Positions 53,245 through 64,000 of a stretch of 64,000 nucleotides of DNA are shown here, piece by piece (positions within the stretch are counted from its first letter, which is position 1; every line of letters starts with the position of its first letter). The position numbers and the translations under genes were made by a program. A model generated the notes under the pieces. It was not told the DNA's origin. It made no database searches and worked only from the letters and a program-made list of their open reading frames with translations. The stretch is from Letharia columbiana (Eukaryota > Ascomycota > Lecanoromycetes > Lecanorales > Parmeliaceae). The stretch spans positions 416,186 to 480,185 of the forward strand of contig NW_023501076.1 of assembly GCF_014066305.1 (NCBI RefSeq), read 5' to 3'.

Positions 53245-56200
53245 CTCGTTATTCGATAATTCTCTAAATAAAGATTATTCGATTAAGTTTAAGCTTATAT
53301 TATTTAATAAGTAATATTATATCGAAGCCGCGAAGAAGATTATTAAATAATTAATAACTTTTTAAGAATATAGAAATTTCGCTTATCGTCGCGATTAAGC
53401 TTAATATATAAAGAAGTATAAAAGCGAGTATATCGATCTTAAAGTTATCTAAAAGTACTCGCTTAATAAAATAAATATATTTAAATAATTTAATTTTCTT
53501 TAAAATTATAAGATTTTATTATAAAAAGCTTCTATTATAAAGTAGCTATAAGAGATAATTATTAATATATTCTCTATATCGTCTATATCTTTTAAAATTT
53601 ATCTTTATATTAATAAGTTTATACTTAGTTTAATTTAAGTTAACTTTAATTATAATAACTTCTTAAACTTTATAAGCTCTCTTATCTTCGCTTAAAATAA
53701 AATTAACTTTAATTCTTATTTATTAACTACTTATAATGTTAAGAGCGATCTTTATATAAAGAATTAGTATTTTATCGAAATTATAAATTAAAATAAATTT
53801 TTATTCTCTTTTAATATTCGTAATATCGTTTATTATTATTTCGAATATATAATAAATATACCCGATTTAAGCGTCTATATCGTCTTTTCTTATTTACTTA
53901 TTATTAAAATTCGATTTTAAAGCTTAATTAATTAAGAGCTAATAATTTAAATAAATAAAATTATCTTTTTAATAATAGATTAAGTTAATCTAGTTAATAT
54001 AATTAAGAAGATATTATATAATCTAAAAGTAGCGAAGCTTATAGCTAGCGTTTTTTATATAAAGACTTATAATATTAATAACGTATAATATTAATTAATA
54101 ATAGCTATCTTATATTTTCTCTCTTTTTCTCTTTTAAAAGATATTTAGAAAGAGATTAATATAAAAGTTAAAAAAAGTTCTACGCTTCGACTTTATCGAG
54201 ATTATTAGATTTTCTTTAATATTAAAGAGATAAAATAATAATATAAAATTCGAAAGAAAAGTCTTTTTAATTATCTTATTAAGTTCGATAAATAATTTAT
54301 TAAGAAATTAAACCTTTATTATATTTTTAAGAATTATCTTTATATCGATATTAATAAGAAAACGATCTATTTATATTATTATAAGTCTCTTAAAATTATC
54401 TAAATCGCTTTAAGAGTATAGATACTATAAGTATTCTTCTTTCGCGAATATTATATTCGATTTTATCTTAATATTATATATAAAGGCTATAATCGCGAAG
54501 TTTATATCTTCTATACTTCTATATTATTAAAATAAATCTTAAACTTAATATTCGTTTCTAATAAAGAATTTATCTTAATATACGAAGATATTCTCTATAT
54601 TTAGCTCTATAGCTTTTAAAAGAATATCTTTAACGCTATTAAGATCTATTCTTTTATCTCTCTAGATTTAAAAGAGCTTACTCTTAATTTAAATATTCGC
54701 TAAATTATAATTATAATAATATAATTAATTAATTATAATATCGAGTATATTATTAAAATCTATCTTTATTATAAGACTTAAATAAATTATATACTTTAAG
54801 AAGCTTAATAGAATTTATAGTCGATATAAGAAGAGATTCGAGTTATAAAGAAGATTATAAATATAATATAAGATAAATTTATATTATAAGTTTAAAGAAT
54901 TATCTATAATCGACTTATTAATATATCTTTTTATATCTATTAAGTCTTAATTTAATTCTTTTATTAATTTCTATAATTTAATATAAATAAGTTTATTTAG
55001 ATATTTAAGTAAATTCGATTTAAGTATTAATATAGATAAGTTTTTTAAAATATAACGAGTTTAATAATTATAGCGCTTTAACTTCTTAAGTACTATATTA
55101 ATACTTTTAATCTATATTAAGAAAGCGTACTTTTCTAAAATAGAAGAGAGAATCTTAATATAAATAATACTTAATAAAATTTAAAGTTTTAAATCGCTTT
55201 AAGAGATTATAATTATTATTAATTTAAGAATCTTATTAATTAAAAATAATTTCGATAAAGAAAATAGTATTAGACTTAGATACTCTTTAATAATAAAGTC
55301 TTATATTATAAATATAAAAGCTATTTAACTTAAATAAAGATTAAATCTTTTAAAGTAAATTTATAATTTATCGAATATCTAATAGAATAGCTATTATAAA
55401 CTTTAATTATCGAAAAATAAAGATATATCTTAATTACGATTACTTATATTATACTTCGTTATTTATAATATAATATTATTAAAAAAGAGCTTATCTAGAT
55501 AGATTTTAATAGATAATTAAGAAAGTTAGCTACTATCGTATAGAGAACTAATATCTTTCTCTATTATAATTCTTTTAAAGAGTTATATAAAAAGAATCTC
55601 GCTATTAATAACGATAACGCTTCGAAGTTTAAGATACTATAGAAGATAACTATCTTTCTCTTTAATAAGAATAACGAATAAAGCGATAAGCGAAAGTATA
55701 TTCTTTTAAAGTTTTATTATATTCTATTTATTATCGTTAGCGAGAAGATTAAGTAAAAGTATATTATTCGAAATATAAGAGAAGAATAAATAAAGATCTT
55801 TTATTATAAACTCGTAAAATATTACTAGCTCTTCTTCTACTCTAATCTATTTATATAGATATTAAATACTTAAATAAAGCGAAGATAGAGTATTAAATAA
55901 AGAAAGAAGATATAAATTTAATTTTAATTAACTCGACGCTATAATAATATATAATCTAGCGATTTATATAAATAGCGATATAAGAGTAATAAGAAGAGTC
56001 TTAATTATAAGAAGAGTCTTTTAAAATTATATTCTAAAGAATTAAGCTAAATAATATCGAATTAAAAAGAATATCTCTTAATCTTATTCGAGAACTCTAA
56101 TTTAGATAAATAATTTTTATATTAAATATACTATATCGAGTAAAGATTTAAAATCTCTTTTTTAAATTTTTATTTAATTAAGTTTAATAATAATAGATAA

Positions 56201-56495
56201 TAATATAGACTATATACGTAATAATAAACTTTTCTTATATATAAGATTAAGATATAAATTTTAATTAATTAAGATCTAATAATTTAATTAAGATCTAATA
56301 ATTCTAAAATAAAAAGAGTATATAAAATATATATAAAATAATATCTTAAGATAATTAAAGATATCTATCTTTTTTTAATATAACTTTATTTTTCTTAATA
56401 TAGCTTTTAAGTCTTTCTATTTTATATATTATAATCTCTTATTATATAAACTACGATAATCTATTTAAAGTAGAAGATTAATTATCGAAAATTTT

Positions 56496-56528
56496 ATTTT
56501 TTATTTTTTATTTTTTATTTTTTATTTT
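56496..56528. repeat. ATTTTTT heptanucleotide microsatellite
   Basis: Four perfect ATTTTTT units plus a partial fifth. Confidence 0.9.
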
Positions 56529-57336
56529 CGTCTATTTTATACTATTACTTTATATTAAGATAATTTATTTAAATTCTAAAGAGAGTAAATTATAGCGCGT
56601 ATTCTATAATATAGTTTAGAGTTCGAAATTATATAAATTAACTTAATATTAATAAAGTAATATTTAATTAAAGATTTTAAAGTTATTTATCTTAATTATA
56701 GTCTACTCTTTAATTAATAATAATAACTTTATAATAATTATAAAAGCTTTATACTTATAAATCTCGATATTTATATATATTACTATCTATCGCTTAAGTT
56801 TAAAATTAAGCGATCTTAAATTAAAAATAATAGATTAATTAAAAATAAAGAAACTCGCTTAGCTATTAGCGTATAAATATTCTATTTAATATTTATATTT
56901 ACTTTATAATAGCTAGATTTACTTATTATAATAAATATAACTTATAAATAAAGCTATATATATATATAGATTATAGAATATATATTAATATAAGTAGATA
57001 TATTAAAAGATTAAATTTCTATTTATAATTTATATAGTAAAGTAATCTTCGAAATAATAATTAATCTATATAGTCTAATAATTAAGAATATTACTTATAA
57101 AAAACTCGACTATTAATATATATATATATTTATATTCTATAATATATATATATTAAAATAACTATAGAAAAATAACTTTATTAATTAAAATATATTATAT
57201 AATTAATATAATTCTTTAGAATAAAGTTTATATTTTTTTTTTATAGAAGTTTTTTAATTATAGCTAGATTTAAATCGTAGATCTTTAAAAGTAATAGCTC
57301 GATATCGAGTTATAGATATTAAAGTATTATTATAAT

Positions 57337-58035
57337 AATATAAATAAGTAAGTAAGTATTATAAGTAAGTAAGTAAGTATTATAAGTAAGTAAGTAAGTA
57401 TTATAAGTAAGTATTATATATAAATAAGTATTATAAGAAAATAAGTATTATAAGTAAGTAAGTATTATAAGTAAATAAGTAAATATTATAAATAAGTACT
57501 ATACGTAAATAAGTATTATAAGAAAATAAGTATTATAAGTAAGTAAGTATTATAAGTAAGTAAGTAATTATATATAAGTAAGTATATTATAAGTATTATA
57601 AATAAGTATTATAAATAAGTAAGTAAGTATTATAAGTAAATATTATATATAAATAAATATTATAAATAAGTAAGTATTATATATAAGTAAATATGTAAGT
57701 ATTTATAAGTAAGTATTATAAGTAAGTAATATTATAAATAAGTATTATAATTATAAGTTAATAAGTAAATAAGTATTATAAATAAAATATTATATATAAA
57801 TAAATATTATAAATAAATATAGGGTAAATATTATAAGTAATATATATATAAGTAAGTATTATAAATAAGTATTATAAGTAAGTATATTATAAGTATATTT
57901 AAATAAATAAGTATTATAAGTAAGTAAAAGTAAGTAAATATTATAAATAAATAAGTATTATAAATAAGTAAATATTATAAGTAAGTAAGTATTATAAATA
58001 AATAATTATTATAAGTAAGTATTATAAGTAATTAA
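57337..58035. repeat. AAGT/TATTATAAGTAAG compound array
   Basis: About 700 bases of AAGTAAGTAAGTATTAT and variants, with tetranucleotide slippage between (AAGT)n and TATTAT spacers. Units decay to AAATAAAT in places. An isolated GGG (TATAGGGTAAAT near 57,820) is unusual here. Confidence 0.9.
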
Positions 58036-58589
58036 ATATATAAATAATATAATTTCTTTATAATTATTTAATATACTTATCTCTTAATTAATTAAAGCGC
58101 TATAAGAGATACTTTACTTTAAAATAATAGAAATAATTATTCTATAACTCTAACTCTAATTTCTATAAAATAGAAAATATTAAAATAATATAATTTAATT
58201 AATTAAGATTATTTAAGTCGCTTCTAAATTATAATTATTAAACTTTAAATTAATAATAAATAATTATTAATAATTTTCTTTATAAAATATCGAATAGTTA
58301 ATATTAATTAAGACTATTAATAAATAATAGCGAGATTAATAAATAATATAATATTAATTAAATTAATAGCGTAGAAGTATATTTATAAGTTATTTTAAAT
58401 AATAGCTTAATTTACTTTTTAAATAACTATTTATAAATAATAGAGATTATTCGCTTATAGCGATTCTTTATATTAATCTTCTATTACTTATTTTTCTATC
58501 TTTTTAAAATACTCTTTATTTTCTTATATACTTTTTATTAATTAATTTAAATAATAATAATCTTAATAGAAAAAAGACTATCGTTTATA

Positions 58590-59345
58590 GTAAAAATTAT
58601 ATTTATATATACTATCTTATTTTTATATATTATCTCTTTTATATATTATTATATTTATATATATTATTATATTTATCTATATCGTCTTATCTATTTATAT
58701 ATATTACTATCTTTATATATATTATCTTTTTTATATATATTATTATCTTTCTATATATTATTATCTTTATATACGTTATTATATTTCTATATATCGTTAT
58801 CTTTATATACGTCGTAATATTTCTATATATCGTTATCTTTATATATATTATCTTTTTATATATATCGATATTTTAATATACGTTAATATCTTTATATACG
58901 TTTTTATCTTTATATACGTTATTATCTTTATATATATTTACTTCTTTATATACGTCGTAATATTTCTATATATCGTTATCTTTTATATATATTAATATCT
59001 TAATATACGTCGATATCTTTATATACGTCGTTATCTTTCTATATATTATTATCTTTATATATATTATTATATCTCTATAGCCGTTTTCTTTATATATACT
59101 ATTAAATTTATATACGTTATTTTCTTTATATAAATCTTCTTTTTTATATATATCGTTATATCTTTATACGTTATCTTTATATATATTATTAAATATCTAT
59201 ATATCGTTTTCTTTATATACGCTATCTTCTTAATATATATCGTCTTCTTTATATTTACTATTATCTTTATATATATTATTTCTTTTATATATATTATTAT
59301 ATTTATATATATTATTTCTTTTTTATATAATATTTCTTTTTTATA
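58590..59345. repeat. TATATATTATCTTTATATACG low-complexity array (left)
   Basis: Irregular ~14-18-base units built from TATATAT, CGTTATCTTT and TATACGTCG/TATATTATT. ACG/TCG CpG pairs persist and alternate with ATA/TTA in otherwise identical units, consistent with C-to-T decay of an ancestral CpG-bearing unit. Confidence 0.8.
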
Positions 59346-59764
59346 TAATATTATATTATATTAAATTAAATTTAAATCTTTTAAAAGATTATAAAAATAA
59401 TAATAAACTATTAATAGATTTAATATAAGAGAATACTATAAGAGATTAATATAGATTATAAAGTTAATATTAATAAAGTTAACTTTATTTCTATAATTAT
59501 AAAGAATAATAATAGATTTAAATATAATTAATAGAAAAGTAATTAATAAGTAATTTATCTTATTTAAATTGAGAATTTAAATATTTAAAGAAGTTTATAA
59601 ATAATATAAATAATATAAAATCTATTATTAAAATAATATATTAGTTACTTTAATAGTTTAAAAAAAATTAAATTAAATATTAAATATTTTAATAATTTTA
59701 AAATTAAAATTTAAAATAGTAATAATAATAGTAATAATAATAAATATTTTTATAAATTATAATT

Positions 59765-60800
59765 CTTCTATATATTATTATATTTCTATATATTATCTTC
59801 TTTATATATATTATTATTATTATATATATTATCTTCTTTTTATATATTATTATATTTTATATATATTTTTATATTTTTATATATCGCTATATTTCTATTT
59901 ATTATTATATTTCTATATACTATCTTCTTTATATATATTATTATTATTATATATTTTATCTTCTTTATATATATTATCTTCTTTATATATATTATTATTT
60001 TTCTATATATTAACTTCTTTATATATATTATTATATTTTTATACGCTATTATATTCTTATATATTATTATAATTTTATATACTTTTATATTTCTATATAT
60101 TATTATATTTTATATATTATTATTTTTTTAAATATTATCTTCTTTTTATATATCGTAATATTTAGTAATATTTCTATATATTATCTTATTTATATACGCT
60201 ATTATATTTCTATATATCGTTATATTTCTATATATCGTTATATTTCTATATATTATCTTCTTTATATACGTCGTTATATTTCTATATATCGTCTTTTTTT
60301 ATATATATTATCTTCTTTATATATATTAATATCTTTATATATATCGATATCTTTATAAGTTTATATATATCGATATCTTTTATATATATTAATATCTTTA
60401 TATATATTATAATATTTCTATACGTCGTAATATTTTTATATATCGTTATATTTCTATATATCGTCTTCTTTATTTACGTCGTTATATTTCTATATATTAT
60501 TATCTTTATATATATTATTATATTTCTATACGCTATTTTCTTTATATATATTATTTTTTTTTATATACTATTTTCTTTATATATATTAACTTCTTTCTAT
60601 ATATTATCTTCTTTCTATATATTATTTTATCTCTTTATATTATTTTCTTTATATATACTATCTTCTTTTTATATATCGTTTTTTTTATCTTTTTTTATAT
60701 ATATTATCTTCTTTATATATATTATTATATTTCTATTTATTATCTTCTTTATATATATTATTATATTTTTATATATTATCTTCTTTTTATATATTATCTA
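59765..60800. repeat. TATATATTATCTTCTTTATA low-complexity array (right)
   Basis: Same unit family as 58,590-59,345, separated from it by ~420 bases of other AT-rich sequence. TATATATTATTATATTTC and TATCTTCTTTATATATAT variants alternate. It ends where the low-RIP island begins. Confidence 0.8.
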
Positions 60801-60819
60801 TTAGATAGAGTATAATAAA

Positions 60820-61060
60820 ATACGATCGCATTTCATTAGAATAGCTCTTAGCGCGGAGGCGTATTTCATTATAACTTTTATATTTAAATGAAATACGCTT
60901 TTTTTTCTAATAGAATTTCTTTATTTTTTTAGATTCGAATAGCCCTAAGCTAGGGCTATATAGCGCCCCTTATAACGCGGAATTTAATCTTATAGTTATT
61001 TTTTAAAAAAATGTTAAAGTCTATATATAAAGTCGTTTCCCCGACTCGTCGACGCTAAGA
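60820..61060. other. Low-RIP island with hairpins
   Basis: A ~240-base stretch with several CA, TG, CC and GG dinucleotides, unlike its flanks. A perfect 12-bp inverted repeat GCGTATTTCATT (60,859-60,870) / AATGAAATACGC (60,887-60,898) has a 16-base loop. A second, AGCCCTA-AGC-TAGGGCT, spans 60,941-60,957. CGCATTTCATTA just upstream (60,828-60,839) is a further related copy. It contains no reading frame. It may be an insertion later than the last RIP episode, or a single-copy sequence. Confidence 0.6.
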
Positions 61061-61299
61061 GAACTTTATATTATAATTTTATTTCTTATAATAAATAATT
61101 AATATAATTTAAAAATTAAAAAAAATAATAGTACTACTTAGTTGATATTATATATAAAAATTAAAATTTTATAAATAGCTCTAGAATTGATTTATTTAGA
61201 ATTAAGATATTTTAAATAAAATTAAATATTTAATTAATTTTTTCTATTATTTAAAATAAAAAATTTGAAAAAAATATATAAAAAAACTTAAGAATCTTA

Positions 61300-62085
61300 G
61301 AATTTTAACGCATATTTTTTAAATAGATTTACTTCTATATTCGTTATTTAAAATAATAAATTTCTATATACGTATCGATTACTTTTCGCGCGAAGAGAAA
61401 CCCTTTACTTAGAAATTTATTTCGCCCTATATATAAAATATATTTAAGAAACTTAAAAAAAAAATTAGTTATACTTAGTTAGCAATTTTTAATAAAATTT
61501 AAAATTTAATAATCGCGTAATTTTAGAGTTATAATCTATTAAAATAATACTTATTATCTTATATTAAAGAAATTATTAATATATTAAATAATTTATTCTC
61601 TTTATATAATAAAATAGGTGAAATTATTTTATTCTTTACTTACGATATAGCTATCTTAACTCTATAATAATATCGTAAATAAGAAATTTTTTTTAATTTT
61701 TAAATAAATAAGATCGAGAGTTCGAGTTACATCGTCGCCACTTTTTTAAATTCTTAAAATTTTTTTTTTTATTATATCGCTAAACTCTATAAAAAAAATA
61801 ATTAATAATAATATTTAAGTTTATATTTTTACTATTAATATTTGAAAAGTTATAGATAATATAAAAAATAAGCGAGTATCTTAATATCTCTATCTAAAAT
61901 CTTAACGCTAATAACGAATTTATAATAAATAAAAATATTTAAATAATATAATTTATAGCTCTAATTAAGGGCGACTTAACGATATTAAAACGAAAAGATA
62001 ATTATTATCGAGTATTTAACTATTTAATAAAATCGTATATTAGCGTCTAATTATTCTCGAATTTTCTTTAAAAATAATTTAGATA
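61300..62085. repeat. ~792-bp repeat, copy 1 (least eroded)
   Basis: Anchors ATTTTAACGC (61,302) and AATCGCGTAATTTTAGAG (61,511) recur 792 bases later in copy 2. This copy still has TTAGCAATTT, AATAGGTGAAATT, GAGTTACATCGTCGCCAC and TATTTGAAAAG, with CA, TG, CC and GG intact. Confidence 0.85.
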
Positions 62086-62092
62086 ACTCTAA

Positions 62093-62858
62093 GATTTTAA
62101 CGCGTATTTTTTAAATAGATTTACTTCTATATTCGTTATTTAAAATAATAAATTTCTATATATATATCGATTACTTTTCGCGTTAAGAGAAATTATTAAT
62201 CTAGAAATTTATTTCGCTCTATATATAAAATATATTTAAGAAACTTAAAAATAATAATAGTTATACTTAGTTAGTAATTTTTAATAAAATTTAAAATTTA
62301 ATAATCGCGTAATTTTAGAGTTATAATCTATTAAAGTAATACTTATTACTTATATTAAAGAAATTATTAATATATTAAATAATTTATTTTCTTTATATAA
62401 TAAAATAGGTGAAATTATTTTATTCTTTACTTACGATATAGTTATCTAATTCGTAGTCGTATTGTAAGTAAGAAATTTTTTTTAACTTTTAGATAAATAA
62501 GATCGGGAGTTCGAGTTACATCGTCGCCACTTTTTTAAATTCTTAAAATATCTTTTTTTTATTATATCGCTGAACTCTATAAAAAAAATAATTAATAATA
62601 ATATTTAAGTTTATATTTTTACTATTAATATTTGAAAAGTTATAGATAATATAAAAAATAAGCGAGTATTTTAATATCTCTATCTAAAATCTTAACGTTA
62701 ATAACGAATTTATAATAAATAAAAATATTTAAATAATATAATTTATAGTTCTAATTAAGAGCAATTCAACGATATTAAAACGAAAAGATAATTATTATCG
62801 AGTATTTAATTATTTAATAAAATCGTATATTAGCGTTTAATTATTCTCGAATTATCTA
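62093..62858. repeat. ~792-bp repeat, copy 2 (intermediate)
   Basis: Direct copy of 61,300-62,085. It has GTAATTTTTA where copy 1 has GCAATTTTTA, but keeps AGGTGAAATT and TTACATCGTCGCCAC. Its 3' end is shortened after ATTCTCGAATTATC. Confidence 0.85.
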
Positions 62859-62864
62859 AATCCT

Positions 62865-63530
62865 TAGCTTAGAAATTTACTTCGCTCTATATATAAAATA
62901 TATTTAAGAAACTTAAAAATAATAATAGTTATACTTAGTTAGTAATTTTTAATAAAATTTAAAATTTAATAATCGCGTAATTTTAGAGTTATAATCTATT
63001 AAAGTAATACTTATTACTTATATTAAAGAAATTATTAATATATTAAAGAATTTATTTTCTTTATATAATAAAATAGATAAAATTATTTTATTTCTTATTT
63101 ATAATATAGTTATCTAACTCGTAATCGTATTATAAATAAGAAATTTTTTTTAATTTTTAGATAAATAAGATTGAGAGTTCGAGTTATATCGTCGCTACTT
63201 TTTTAAATTCTTAAAATATCTTTTTTTATTATATCGCTAAACTCTATAAAAAAAATAATTAATAATAATATTTAAGTTTATATTTTTACTATTAATATTT
63301 AAAAAGTTATAGATAATATAAAAAATAAGCGAGTATTTTAATATCTCTATCTAAAATCTTAACGTTAATATCGAATTTATAATAAATAAAAATATTTAAA
63401 TAAGATAATTTATAGCTCTAATTAAGGGCTATTTAACGATATTAAAATAAAAAGATAATTATTATCGAGTATTTAATTATTTAATAAAATCGTATATTAG
63501 CGTCTAATTATTCTCGAATTATCTTTTAAA
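62865..63530. repeat. ~792-bp repeat, copy 3 (5'-truncated, most eroded)
   Basis: The AATCGCGTAATTTT anchor lies at 62,971, 668 bases after copy 2, so about 124 bases are missing at the copy 2/3 junction. Changes relative to copy 1 include GCAATT to GTAATT, AGGTGAAA to AGATAAAA, ACATCGTCGCCAC to ATATCGTCGCTAC and TTTGAAAAG to TTTAAAAAG: all C-to-T or G-to-A. Confidence 0.85.
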
Positions 63531-64000
63531 ATAATTTAAGATTAATATATAATTTTATATAATAATATTTATGAAAATAAAAAAAGATTATTTAACGATA
63601 TAATCTTAACGAAAAAGTAATTATAAATTATTATATTATTAAATAAAAATGTCGATTTAATATAGAATTACTATATAAAGAAATCTCGATAAGCTAGTAT
63701 TTATTATTATTATTTAAAACTTATAATTTTAAATACGTATAGTAATAGAGGATTTTAAGAGCTATTTAGTAATATATAAATATTAAAAATATTATTTAGA
63801 GTTTTTTAATTAAAAATTATTATATATAATTATTAATAAACTAATAACTTTCTTCGTTATAATATTATTATTCTTTATATTTTCTTTAAAAAAATTTATT
63901 CTATAAATTTTCAACTTTAATCAAGTAATTTAAGGTTATAAAAAGTATATAATTTAAGAATTTTCAAATTTGCTACTAAATTGATTTTTCTAATATTAAG
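63531..64000. other. AT-rich right edge with weakening RIP signature
   Basis: No gene or repeat recognised. In the last ~90 bases CA and TG words reappear (TTTTCAACTTTAATCAAG, TTTTCAAATTTGCTACTAAA, ATTGATTTTT), which may mark the approach to the end of the eroded domain or a younger insertion. Confidence 0.4.

Larger units (their letters stand above)
13728..64000. repeat. AT-rich block heavily eroded by repeat-induced point mutation
   Basis: About 50 kb of roughly 10-20% G+C (estimated by eye on sampled lines), in which CpA and TpG are nearly absent and CpC/GpG very rare, while CpG, CpT and ApG remain. Stop codons, mainly TAA/TAG, occur in every frame at short intervals and no open frame of protein length survives. 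Loss of CpA and TpG in repeated DNA is the defining mark of RIP in Pezizomycotina. The block consists of decayed transposons and tandem arrays, the clearest of which are listed separately. Stretches inside it not listed separately show only the same eroded sequence with no feature I can name. It is expected to be H3K9-methylated heterochromatin; whether it is subtelomeric, pericentromeric or an internal AT isochore cannot be told from one window. Confidence 0.9.

Noticed and set aside
62500..62530. tRNA gene
   Set aside because: GTTCGAG resembles a T-loop, but the five bases on each side do not form a stem and no anticodon arm is visible.
13728..64000. Mitochondrial DNA or a mitochondrial insertion
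   Set aside because: The AT richness could suggest it, but there are no cox/nad/rRNA/tRNA features or long frames, and the specific CA/TG depletion with CpG retained points to RIP.

Overview
The window looks like nuclear DNA of a filamentous ascomycete (Pezizomycotina). The evidence is short 50-125 nt introns with GT...AG ends, secreted glycoside hydrolases, a fungal-type dye-decolorizing peroxidase, and a very large block with the signature of repeat-induced point mutation (RIP). I cannot name a genus from the sequence.

Two compartments meet at about 13,727. Bases 1-13,727 have ordinary composition. In order they hold: a palindromic MITE-like repeat (256-383) with a partial relative at the window edge; a degraded GH12 endoglucanase/xyloglucanase gene (606-1831, +) broken by an in-frame TAG where the family has Trp; a complete six-exon dye-decolorizing peroxidase gene (4027-2241, -) convergent with it; about 3 kb of non-coding sequence; an intact, intronless secreted GH18 chitinase (7107-8462, +); about 1.9 kb of non-coding sequence; and a multi-exon gene for a protein with a divergent forkhead-like winged helix (10,316-12,695, +). 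The first three code for plausible lignocellulose or cell-wall enzymes, but nothing shows that they are co-regulated.

Bases 13,728-64,000 are one AT-rich block, roughly 10-20% G+C on lines I checked by eye. CpA and TpG are almost absent and CpC/GpG are very rare, while CpG and CpT survive. No protein-length reading frame remains. This is the expected product of heavy RIP on stacked transposons and tandem repeats, and such blocks form constitutive heterochromatin (subtelomere, AT isochore or pericentromere). Structure can still be traced in it: an LTR-like pair about 4.9 kb apart with a polypurine tract (13.75-18.85 kb); five exact copies of a 20-bp palindrome (22.0-27.3 kb); a 34-bp minisatellite of about 19 copies; a ~713-bp tandem array; 54-bp and 111-bp arrays; a ~2.9-3.0 kb direct duplication (45-51 kb); long TAAG-type and TATAT-type low-complexity arrays (57-61 kb); a small low-RIP island with hairpins (60.8-61.06 kb); and three ~0.7-0.8 kb direct repeats with different RIP loads (61.3-63.5 kb).

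I found no convincing new multi-gene system. The most unusual content is the depth and context bias of the C-to-T erosion and the repeat architecture that survives inside it.
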